Source: an uncultured Haloferula sp. (lineage in GTDB: Bacteria > Verrucomicrobiota > Verrucomicrobiae > Verrucomicrobiales > Akkermansiaceae). Taken from it: DNA of 9,746 nucleotides. Within the stretch, counting starts at the first letter, position 1; each line of letters opens with the position of its first letter. The DNA is taken from assembly GCA_946481625.1 (NCBI GenBank), contig CAMLOZ010000089.1:1-9746 (forward strand), written 5' to 3'. Position numbers and translations under genes: made by a program. The notes beneath the pieces were generated by a model. It was not told where the DNA came from, did no database searches, and saw only the letters and a program-made list of their open reading frames with translations. This document shows, in pieces, positions 1 to 5,709 of this stretch.

Positions 1-703
1 CGCGCCGGGCCCCGCCGCCGGGCAGGCGGAAGCGGATGTCCACGCCGGAGCGGCCTCCGGCATTCAGGGGTTCCACGCTGTCCACCGTGGCGTCCATCAG
101 TGCCAGGCTCGCCAGCATGATCGGCGTGACCCCGGGCATCGGCCCGCCCGCCAGATCGTTCTTCATATCCTTGGTGATGAAGTAGCCCGTCTTCATCTGC
201 GCATCCATCGCCAGGCTCAGCCGGTTCAGCGAGCCGAGCACCGCACCCGGATCGGCATTGTCGAGATAGGGCAAGCCGCCCGCTGGCTCGAGGCCTAGCA
301 GGACGTAGTTCGAGGCCTGCGGGAAAAGCGCGGTCACATACATCAGGTCCGGACCGCCGAAGGGATAAAGCACCGCCCGCGGATTGCCGACCAGCGGCCG
401 CACGTTGATGTCCGCCCATTCGCGCTGCCGCGCCGTGCGCTTCGAGGCGAAGAGCCGCCACTTCGTCGCCATGTCGTTGGCATGGTCCTGATAGTTCCCG
501 GTCTGCTGCATTTGGGAGAGCACCGCACCCTGGTGCACCGGACGCCCAGCGAGGAAGCGCGCGATGTCATTGGCGGTCGCCTGTCCTTGGACCGGTTCGA
601 AGACCTCGGGGCCGGGAGCAAGCGTCTGCGTTTGGCCGCGCGGCGGGGGCTTGGGTCCGCAGGCGGCGGCGAGGAACAGGGGCAGGAGCAGCAGTCGTTT
701 CAT
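1..703 (-). CDS. Putative lipoprotein of unknown function (partial, runs off left edge)
   Basis: Reading the minus strand from ATG at 703-701 gives 234 codons with no stop, so the C-terminus lies outside the window. The N-terminus (MKRLLLLPLFLAAACG) is a lipoprotein signal: two basic residues, a leucine-rich core and a Cys at residue 15 preceded by Ala-Ala-Ala. This is a slightly relaxed lipobox. Pro-rich residues 17-32 look like a linker. A conserved-looking core at about 111-140 contains YPFGGPDLMYV, then ALFPQ and LLGLEP. I do not recognise the family. The start is supported by the 4-base ATGA overlap with the stop of the upstream permease gene (700-703), which suggests translational coupling and a shared transcript. 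The protein is probably anchored to a membrane facing the periplasm. Coding status is well supported; function is unknown, and a link to the transporter rests only on position. Confidence 0.8.
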   Translation of the reverse strand, partial: MKRLLLLPLFLAAACGPKPPPRGQTQTLAPGPEVFEPVQGQATANDIARFLAGRPVHQGAVLSQMQQTGNYQDHANDMATKWRLFASKRTARQREWADINVRPLVGNPRAVLYPFGGPDLMYVTALFPQASNYVLLGLEPAGGLPYLDNADPGAVLGSLNRLSLAMDAQMKTGYFITKDMKNDLAGGPMPGVTPIMLASLALMDATVDSVEPLNAGGRSGVDIRFRLPGGGARR

Positions 704-1992
704 CGGCGAAGGAGTTTGAGCGGAAACCAGATGACCGCGAAAAAAACCGCCACCCCGGCACCGGCCAAGGTGGTTTTCGGATTTTGAGTCGCGGAATACA
801 CGATCACGAATCCCGCCATTGTCAGGAAAATCAAGGGCGGAAGCGGATAGAAGGGGATCTTCACCGGGCGCGGCAGCTCCGGGGAGCGGATCCTCATCAC
901 GACGCTCCCCGCCACCACCAGCGAGGTCGAAAGCGTCAGCCCGATCTGCGTCGCCTCCATCAGGTCCCGCAGGCCGGCCGCGTAAACCAGCACCAGGGCC
1001 ACCGTCATCTGGAAGAGGAGCGCCAGATGCGGCACGTCTTTCCGCGGCGCGAAGAAGGACAGCGAGCGCATGTTCCGGCCCATCGCTCCCAGCACCCGCG
1101 GCCCTGCCCAAAGCAGCGCACTCGCCGAGGCGAACAGCCCCACCGCAAACAACCCGGAGACCATGCGTGCCGCTTCATCCCCGAAGAGCGAGGTCGCCGC
1201 GATGTGGCCCACCGCTTCCTGCCCTTTCAACTCGGCAACCGGCGACGAGTGCAGGAAAGACGCATTGAGCCCGACATAGAGCACCGCCACCAGCACCGTG
1301 CCCCACAGGAGTGCGCGGCGCACCGTCTTCTGCGGATCCTTCCACTCCTCCAAGCCATACACCGCCGCATTCCAGCCGGTGTAGGAATAGGTCACGTAGA
1401 GCAGCGCGACCGCGAAACCCGGGGTCAGCACCGCCCGCCAATCGACCGCGGGATCGACCTGCCAGCGGATGTCGCCTTCGCCCTCCATCGTCCACGCGGC
1501 CGCAATGAAAACGAGGATCAAGAGCAGCTTCAGTCCCGTTGCCCCCACCTGCACCCGCGCGCTCGTCTTCGTGCTCACCGAGTGCGCCGCCGTCCCCAGA
1601 AGGATCACGGCCGCCGCCGCGTGCTGCACCGGGATGCCATCCACCGCCTTGTGCAGGTACTCGCCGAAGGCCAGCGCCGTGATCGCCGTGGGTGCCGAGA
1701 AACCGGCGAAGGCCGAAAGCATCCCGGCCATGAACCCGAGACTGGGGTGATAGATCGATCTCAGGAAATGATACTCGCCCCCGGACTTCGGCAGCATTGC
1801 CGCCACCTCTGCATAGCAGAACGCCCCGCAGAGCGCGATCACTCCGCCCAGCGCCCAAAGGAATAAAATCTGCGGCGCGGAGTCGAGGTCGACGAGCTGG
1901 AAGCCCAGCGAAGTGAAGACCCCCACGCCCACCATGCTTGCCACCACCAGAGCGGTGGCGGCGAAGGCTCCGGCATGCGCGGGATGGGACAC
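700..1992 (-). CDS. APC-superfamily amino-acid permease
   Basis: This is a 430-residue inner-membrane protein with about 12 hydrophobic segments, the usual size for APC-superfamily transporters. TM1 carries GVGVF (residues 22-26), the unwound glycine motif that contacts the substrate backbone in this fold. Residues 59-73 (CYAEVAAMLPKSGGE) are the typical TM2 to loop signature of LAT/APA-type permeases. TM6 has the corresponding break around TYSYTGWNA (201-209), and a later WAGPRVLGAMGRN stretch matches the TM8 region of the LAT group. It most likely moves an amino acid or related amine across the inner membrane; the substrate cannot be told. Start: GTG at 1992-1990. An in-frame TAG two codons upstream (1998-1996) excludes a longer protein. 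There is no clear Shine-Dalgarno. The 3' end overlaps the lipoprotein gene by ATGA. Confidence 0.9.
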   Translation of the reverse strand: MSHPAHAGAFAATALVVASMVGVGVFTSLGFQLVDLDSAPQILFLWALGGVIALCGAFCYAEVAAMLPKSGGEYHFLRSIYHPSLGFMAGMLSAFAGFSAPTAITALAFGEYLHKAVDGIPVQHAAAAVILLGTAAHSVSTKTSARVQVGATGLKLLLILVFIAAAWTMEGEGDIRWQVDPAVDWRAVLTPGFAVALLYVTYSYTGWNAAVYGLEEWKDPQKTVRRALLWGTVLVAVLYVGLNASFLHSSPVAELKGQEAVGHIAATSLFGDEAARMVSGLFAVGLFASASALLWAGPRVLGAMGRNMRSLSFFAPRKDVPHLALLFQMTVALVLVYAAGLRDLMEATQIGLTLSTSLVVAGSVVMRIRSPELPRPVKIPFYPLPPLIFLTMAGFVIVYSATQNPKTTLAGAGVAVFFAVIWFPLKLLRR

Positions 1993-2045
1993 GGCCTAAC
2001 ACATCCGCGAAATCCGGGGCTTGCGCAAATTCCGTTCCCGATCTT

Positions 2046-2074
2046 TTGAAGTGTTCAGATGAACAAATTAGATT
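2046..2074 (+). promoter_or_regulatory. Sigma70-like promoter of the radical SAM gene
   Basis: The -35 hexamer TTGAAG (2046-2051) and the -10 hexamer TAGATT (2069-2074) each match the consensus at 4 of 6 positions and are separated by exactly 17 bases. The spacer is occupied by the 14-bp palindrome at 2052-2065. Transcription would start near 2081, leaving about 27 bases of leader before the ATG at 2108. Bound repressor would block RNA polymerase directly. Confidence 0.6.
2052..2065. promoter_or_regulatory. LexA (SOS) operator, TGTTC-AGAT-GAACA
   Basis: A perfect 5+5 palindrome with a 4-base spacer. It equals the motif TGTTC-N4-GAACA that I recall as the experimentally tested LexA site of Verrucomicrobium spinosum recA. 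It sits between the -35 and -10 of the radical SAM promoter, a classic position for a repressor. A second perfect copy lies at 5561-5574. The reading as LexA depends on the organism being a verrucomicrobium. Confidence 0.7.
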
Positions 2075-2107
2075 GCGCTTCCTCCAAGCTCCCCGATCAT
2101 TCCGCCC

Positions 2108-3157
2108 ATGGACCCGCACCGCGGCCGGGGCGCGCAGGAAAACCCCGCCAATCGCTTCGAGGCTCTCTGCGTTCACACCGATGAGGACGCTTGGGTGGAC
2201 GACGACCCGCGCCCGCTTCGCACCACCTTCCTGCGCGACGACTCGAAGTCGGTCCTCAATGCCAACAACTCCGAGGATCTCTCCTTCGAGTACAGTGTGA
2301 ACCCCTACCGCGGCTGCGAGCACGGTTGCTCCTATTGCTACGCCCGCACCTACCATGAATATCTCGGCTACTCCGCCGGCCTCGATTTTGAATCCAAGAT
2401 CGTGGTGAAGGAGGACGCACCCCGGCTGCTCGAAGCCGCGCTCTCGAAGCCTTCCTACAAGCCCTCGATGATCGCGATGAGCGGCGTCACCGATTGCTAC
2501 CAGCCCGTCGAGCGCAAGCTGGAGATCACCCGTCGCTGCCTGGAAGTCATGGCCCGCTTCCGCCAGCCTGTCGGCCTTATCACGAAGAATGCCCTCGTCG
2601 CCCGGGATGTCGATCACCTCGCCGAGCTCGCCCGCCACCGCGCCGCCTGCGTCTTCATTTCCGTCACCAGCCTCGATCCGAAGCTCGCCCGCATCCTCGA
2701 ACCGCGGGCCTCTTCCCCGCGCGCGCGCCTCGATGCGATCCGCGCCCTTGCCGATGCCGGGGTGCCCGTCGGCGTCAGCGCCGCACCCATGATCCCCGCG
2801 CTCAATGACAGCGAGCTCCCCGCCATCCTGGAAGCGGTGAAGGAAGCAGGCGGCAGCTTCGCCTTCTACACCACCGTGCGCCTCCCCGGTGCCGTCGCCA
2901 ACGTCTTCACCTCATGGCTCGACCGCCACTTCCCGGAGCGGAAAGAGAAGATCCTCAACCGCATCCGCGCCTCCCACGATGGCAAGCTGAACAGCGCCAC
3001 CCCCGGCACCCGCATGCGCGGCACCGGCGAGCCGCTCGGTCAATTGCGCGCGCTTTTCCACGCAAGCTGTCGCCGCCTCGGCCTCGCCACCCGCCCCCCG
3101 GAACTCAGCACCGCCGCCTTCCGCCGCGTCCTGCCCGGGCAGGGGGAGTTGTTTTGA
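2108..3157 (+). CDS. PA0069-family radical SAM protein (COG1533, SplB-like)
   Basis: This 349-residue protein is full length for the PA0069/Rv2578c family. The radical SAM cluster motif CX3CX2C is present as Cys70, Cys74 and Cys77 in RGCEHGCSYCYAR, and would bind a [4Fe-4S] cluster that cleaves S-adenosylmethionine. The N-terminus RGRGAQENPANRFE (residues 5-18) is typical of this family and supports the ATG at 2108. Further family blocks include GVTDCYQPVE, QPVGLITKNALV and GTRMRGTG near the C-terminus. COG1533 is labelled DNA repair photolyase because of spore photoproduct lyase, but the PA0069 branch has, to my knowledge, no proven reaction. Here the gene lies behind a promoter with a LexA-type operator, which argues for a role after DNA damage. 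It ends 3 bases from a convergent gene. No Shine-Dalgarno is visible. Confidence 0.92.
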   Translation: MDPHRGRGAQENPANRFEALCVHTDEDAWVDDDPRPLRTTFLRDDSKSVLNANNSEDLSFEYSVNPYRGCEHGCSYCYARTYHEYLGYSAGLDFESKIVVKEDAPRLLEAALSKPSYKPSMIAMSGVTDCYQPVERKLEITRRCLEVMARFRQPVGLITKNALVARDVDHLAELARHRAACVFISVTSLDPKLARILEPRASSPRARLDAIRALADAGVPVGVSAAPMIPALNDSELPAILEAVKEAGGSFAFYTTVRLPGAVANVFTSWLDRHFPERKEKILNRIRASHDGKLNSATPGTRMRGTGEPLGQLRALFHASCRRLGLATRPPELSTAAFRRVLPGQGELF

Positions 3158-3160
3158 GGC

Positions 3161-3487
3161 TTAGCGAGGGTTCAGAAAAATCTTCATCGGAAACGAGGGC
3201 GGCCTGTCGTGGTTGCTGCCCCAATACTCCTTCCCGTTTGCGTCCCAGTAGCTCGCGGTCATGTAGTTCCATCCTCTAGGCTGACGATTCAAGTGGACCC
3301 GGCCCTTCTCGTCGGTATGTCCCTGCTCGATAGCCCGGCCGGACACGATTTGTGCCCAGACATTCGCCCCTTTCGCGGGCTTTCCGTCCGGCAAATACAC
3401 CTCGATTCGTTTCGAGCGCTCCAGCCAGATCGCCACCGCGCCCGCAAGCACGGCGACGACCACGGCAATCGACAAGATCTTCTTCAT
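3161..3487 (-). CDS. Small membrane-anchored or secreted protein, possible Ig-like fold
   Basis: A 108-residue protein starting at ATG 3487-3485. MKKILSIAVVVAVLAGAVAIWLE is a signal peptide or signal anchor, so the rest is probably periplasmic. Residues after about 30 read as a small beta domain: VYLPDGKPAKGANVWAQ, then a GHTDEKGRVHL strand pair. The pattern of a modifiable element (DGKPAKGA) followed by TDEKGRV resembles the carboxypeptidase regulatory-like / transthyretin-like domains found in many surface proteins. This is a pattern judgement, not a family assignment. A GTG at 3520 would add 11 residues ahead of the signal segment and overlap the upstream gene; I prefer the ATG because it puts the basic residues directly before the hydrophobic core. 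It lies 26 bases downstream of the beta-barrel gene and is probably co-transcribed with it. The stop is TAA at 3163-3161. Confidence 0.75.
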   Translation of the reverse strand: MKKILSIAVVVAVLAGAVAIWLERSKRIEVYLPDGKPAKGANVWAQIVSGRAIEQGHTDEKGRVHLNRQPRGWNYMTASYWDANGKEYWGSNHDRPPSFPMKIFLNPR

Positions 3488-3513
3488 TCCGGCTGATGTG
3501 ACCGCATACGGCC

Positions 3514-4434
3514 TCACCACACCTCCCTCTTCACCGCCAGATAGCCAAAGACGCCCTCATCCAAGTCCCCCAGCACCGCCTCGTTCAGCCCCAGGCCATC
3601 CGGCGTGGTCAGCTCGATCTCGTTGCCGAAGGTGATACCCGTGCCGCCTTCCACCCACCAGTTGTCGCAGATCCGGCGGTGCACATGGAGGCCTGCCCGA
3701 TAGGAAGAGAAGTCCAGCGTCCGCGACTGGTTGTTGTCGTCGATATTCCACACCCCGCCCGCCGACCGCACGTCGAAGCTGAAGCGCCAGTCCTCCGTTG
3801 CATCCCAGCTCGCCGTGAACGAGGGCCCCAGCAACTGCACCCGCACGTCTTCCCGCGGTGACCAGAAAAACGCGAGCCCGGGAATCAAGGACTCGTTCCC
3901 GAAGGCATCGAACAAAGCCGCCCCACCGCCGAGATAGAACCGGTCGCTGAACTTGTACCCCGCACCGATCGCCACATCCACGAAGATGTCGTCGCTATCG
4001 ATATGATCGAAGTCCGTCGAAAGCGAAGGCTTCAGCCAGGCTCCGTAGATCCAAGGCGACCGGGCCGAATAGTTGAGCAACCACAAGGGCAATTCGAGCG
4101 AGTGCAGGTCCTCGTCCCCCACAGGAAATCCCGGCAGCGTGCCATCGTAGCGGAGGAAGGTCCCCTCGTAGCGGAAGGTCGGGAGCAACGCCAGGTCACC
4201 CGCGAGCGGGATCGGCTTGCTCAGGAAGCTCTGCAACTCCGCCTGCCATGCATCCAACTCCCCCGGACTGCGGTCGAACTCCATCCCGAAGTTCCCGTAG
4301 GCACTCACCCGGAACGCATCGAACAGCAGCAGCGGGCTCTCTTCCGAGGCGATCTCCTCCGAAGCCACCTCCTCGGCGGCGTGGGCGATTGTCGAAAAAG
4401 CGGCGAGAATGAGCAGAGCGAGTCTTTTGATCAT
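3514..4434 (-). CDS. Outer-membrane beta-barrel protein (DUF6268-like)
   Basis: A 306-residue protein starting at ATG 4434-4432. MIKRLALLILAAFSTIAHA is a good Sec signal peptide with AHA cleavage, followed by an acidic linker with repeated EEVASEE/EEIASEE. From about residue 35 onward it shows alternating hydrophobic/polar strands rich in Tyr, Trp and Phe with short turns, for example LLPTFRYEGTFLRYDGTLPG, AIGAGYKFSDRFYLGGGAAL and GVWNIDDNNQSRTLDFSSYR. The chain ends in an aromatic residue (Trp), as outer-membrane barrels usually do. The pattern recalls the DUF6268 outer-membrane barrels of Verrucomicrobia and Bacteroidetes, but I cannot run that search. No substrate or partner is evident. 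A longer reading up to 4533 would place non-signal residues ahead of the signal peptide, so I reject it. The upstream gene ends 71 bases away with a hairpin between. Confidence 0.8.
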   Translation of the reverse strand: MIKRLALLILAAFSTIAHAAEEVASEEIASEESPLLLFDAFRVSAYGNFGMEFDRSPGELDAWQAELQSFLSKPIPLAGDLALLPTFRYEGTFLRYDGTLPGFPVGDEDLHSLELPLWLLNYSARSPWIYGAWLKPSLSTDFDHIDSDDIFVDVAIGAGYKFSDRFYLGGGAALFDAFGNESLIPGLAFFWSPREDVRVQLLGPSFTASWDATEDWRFSFDVRSAGGVWNIDDNNQSRTLDFSSYRAGLHVHRRICDNWWVEGGTGITFGNEIELTTPDGLGLNEAVLGDLDEGVFGYLAVKREVW

Positions 4435-4488
4435 GATGATCGCGACCCATACGACAAACTCCCCGATTTTGCTAGAGGGGAAATGTTC

Positions 4489-4505
4489 GCTGCCGGAGCG
4501 GCAGC
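4489..4505 (-). terminator. Hairpin after the coiled-coil gene pair (possible weak terminator)
   Basis: GCTGCCG-GAG-CGGCAGC forms a perfect 7-bp stem with a 3-base loop, starting directly after the TGA of the second coiled-coil gene (4508-4506). In the minus direction it is followed by GAACATTT rather than a clean run of T, so it may terminate weakly or only stabilise the mRNA end. It marks a possible boundary between the coiled-coil pair and the beta-barrel gene. Confidence 0.35.
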
Positions 4506-4847
4506 TCAAGCCACGAACAGCTTCAGCACCCACGACACCAGCATCGCCGTCGCCGCGAGCAGCAGCACCAGCAGCAGCAGGCTCTTCCCCTGCGTCCGGC
4601 GCTCGTTGCGGATCTGCGTCCGGCTCGCTTTCTCCTCGAATTCGCGCAGGCGCCGCCGGTCCGCCAGATCGTCGGGCGGGGGCAGCGTCGCCGCCTGCTC
4701 CTCCGCCTCGCGCAGGATCTTCTCCGGCGCCGCACTGGCATTCTGGATCCGCTCGCGCAGCTTGCGCTCCTCCTCTTCGAGGGTGCGCAACTCTTCCATC
4801 GTGGGATCGTCGGCGAGACTCCGGGAAAGGCGCATGTTGAGGGTCAT
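4506..4847 (-). CDS. Small coiled-coil protein with C-terminal transmembrane segment
   Basis: A 113-residue protein of no family I recognise. Residues 16-50 (from MEELRTLEEEERKLRE on) are strongly charged and heptad-like, then comes a Pro-rich break (TLPPPDD, 55-60) and a second charged helix (61-87). Residues 89-111 (SLLLLVLLLAATAMLVSWVL and on) form a single transmembrane segment with almost nothing after it. The likely topology is tail-anchored, with the coiled coil in the cytoplasm. The start at ATG 4847-4845 overlaps the stop of the upstream gene as ATGA, which suggests coupled translation and near-equal amounts of the two products. An internal Met at residue 5 is an alternative start. 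The upstream partner has the same plan (coiled coil plus C-terminal membrane helix), so the two may form a membrane complex. The operon lies downstream of a LexA-type operator. Confidence 0.8.
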   Translation of the reverse strand: MTLNMRLSRSLADDPTMEELRTLEEEERKLRERIQNASAAPEKILREAEEQAATLPPPDDLADRRRLREFEEKASRTQIRNERRTQGKSLLLLVLLLAATAMLVSWVLKLFVA

Positions 4848-5461
4848 TTCAGGAGATACACGATGAGGGCGATCCCGCCGAGCACCAGCACCGGCAGGTT
4901 GAAGGCGAGCCCGTTGCGGAATTGCCGGCCGAAGTCGCCCGACAGCACCCGGCGCGCCTTCGCCCCGTTGAAGATGTTCGCGCTGCGGGTGCGCGAGAAA
5001 TAGTCCGCGGCCTGGGAAAACTCGTCGTCCGCATGCTCCGCCACGGCCATCGCCCGTTCGATCGCCGTGCCCATGTTCTCGCGGGTCCAGGCGTCCGGAT
5101 TGATCTTCTCCAGCTTGTTCAAGTGTGCGGCCAGGCAGGAACGGCACTGCTCCAGTTCCTCGATCTCCTGCCGCATGTCGATCACCTCACGGTCGATGCG
5201 CGTCACCGTGGCGGACATCTTGTCCGTCAGTTCCGCCTGAGCCGTGATGAACTCCCGCTTGCGGACGTTGAGCGTCTCGACTTCCCGCTTCTGGCGTTCC
5301 AGGGCCTCGCGCTGCTGTTCCAATTGCTGGAGCTGCTCTTCGGCGGCGCGGAGTTTGCCTTCGACGTCTTCCCCCTGGCGACCGTTGGCCGGCGCAGGGT
5401 TCATTTCAAGCTGGGTGCTACGGATCTTGATGTGGTGCGTGTGCTCGGGAGCGGGTGGCAT
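4844..5461 (-). CDS. Coiled-coil protein with C-terminal transmembrane segment; first gene behind the second LexA-type site
   Basis: I do not recognise the family. Counted from ATG 5461-5459 the protein has 205 residues. Residues 32-120 form a long coiled coil rich in Glu, Gln, Arg and Lys, interrupted by a CRSC pair (Cys106, Cys109). Residues 121-180 are a mixed helical region, and residues 185-204 (LAFNLPVLVLGGIALIVYLL) are one membrane helix that ends the chain. It is most likely a cytoplasmic coiled coil anchored in the inner membrane by its tail. The start is uncertain. GTG 5515, TTG 5488 and ATG 5404 are all in frame; TTG 5488 lies 10 bases after a GGAGGAG (5505-5499). I chose 5461 because codons from there on have the GC-rich third positions of the rest of the gene. 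It overlaps the next gene by ATGA. Confidence 0.8.
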   Translation of the reverse strand: MPPAPEHTHHIKIRSTQLEMNPAPANGRQGEDVEGKLRAAEEQLQQLEQQREALERQKREVETLNVRKREFITAQAELTDKMSATVTRIDREVIDMRQEIEELEQCRSCLAAHLNKLEKINPDAWTRENMGTAIERAMAVAEHADDEFSQAADYFSRTRSANIFNGAKARRVLSGDFGRQFRNGLAFNLPVLVLGGIALIVYLLK

Positions 5462-5560
5462 TGCCGGAGGCGGGATGCGGGACAGCAAGACCCTTCTACT
5501 CCTCCGCCAAAACACGTTCCAGAAAAATCATCAAGATCTCTTAATGAATGGGTTGCGAGA

Positions 5561-5574
5561 TGTTCAAAAGAACA
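5561..5574. promoter_or_regulatory. LexA (SOS) operator, TGTTC-AAAA-GAACA
   Basis: A second perfect TGTTC-N4-GAACA palindrome, again in a divergent intergenic region. It lies 99 bases upstream of the coiled-coil gene start chosen here (46 bases from its farthest possible start) and 135 bases upstream of the transporter ATG. Promoter hexamers around it are weak in both directions: TTGAAC-N18-TAAGAG on the minus strand (5567 to 5538) and TTGCGA-N16-ATTGAT on the plus strand (5553 to 5580). The controlled gene is therefore not fixed by sequence alone. Confidence 0.65.
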
Positions 5575-5635
5575 ATTGATGTTGCAAATTGCTTCTCCGC
5601 CCCGGCCCCCACGTGTATTGAAATCGTCGCGAAGT

Positions 5636-5641
5636 TATCAT
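5636..5641 (+). promoter_or_regulatory. Possible -10 element for the OPA transporter gene
   Basis: TATCAT matches the -10 consensus at 5 of 6 positions and lies about 70 bases before the transporter ATG. There is no good -35 hexamer at 16-18 bases. If real, the LexA-type site at 5561-5574 would lie well upstream of this start, which would leave the coiled-coil operon as the more likely target of that site. Confidence 0.25.
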
Positions 5642-5709
5642 GTTTCGGCGTGCCCCGGGCTCCATGGTCAGGCGCACCACCGATTCCGTCCTTTGCCCAT
5701 CGACCGAAT

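Larger units (their letters stand above)
1993..2107. other. Divergent intergenic region, permease / radical SAM
   Basis: These 115 bases separate the minus-strand permease from the plus-strand radical SAM gene. The middle (about 2040-2075) is AT-rich against a GC-rich background. It holds a sigma70-like promoter with an embedded LexA-type palindrome facing right. I see no equally good promoter facing the permease: the best minus-strand hexamers are poorly spaced. Confidence 0.7.
5462..5709. other. Divergent intergenic region, coiled-coil operon / OPA transporter
   Basis: About 250 bases between two divergent start codons. It holds an AT-rich stretch (5521-5595) with the second LexA-type palindrome, a GGAGGAG on the minus strand (5505-5499) and a short minus-strand reading frame of 11 codons (5531-5496, MIFLERVLAEE) that ends beside that GGAGGAG. 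Reading frames extend through it from both sides, but the codon use there does not look like that of the genes. Confidence 0.6.

Noticed and set aside
784..1866. A long plus-strand reading frame (360 codons) opposite the permease gene
   Set aside because: It is extremely rich in Arg, His and Gln with no hydrophobic core. This is the typical shadow of a GC-rich gene on the other strand, and the permease motifs on the minus strand are clear.
1175..2638. A 487-codon minus-strand reading frame spanning the permease and radical SAM genes
   Set aside because: It overlaps two recognised genes and the promoter region, and its sequence is low-complexity Gly/Ala/Arg-rich with no motif.
5092..5105. A possible third LexA site (TGTTC half-site inside the coiled-coil gene)
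   Set aside because: TGTTC is followed after four bases by GGGTC rather than GAACA, and it lies inside a coding region.
5548..5709. A 54-residue N-terminal extension of the OPA transporter starting at 5548
   Set aside because: The added residues do not resemble the family, which starts shortly before TM1, and the coding start would lie before the LexA-type palindrome. ATG 5710 gives the normal length.
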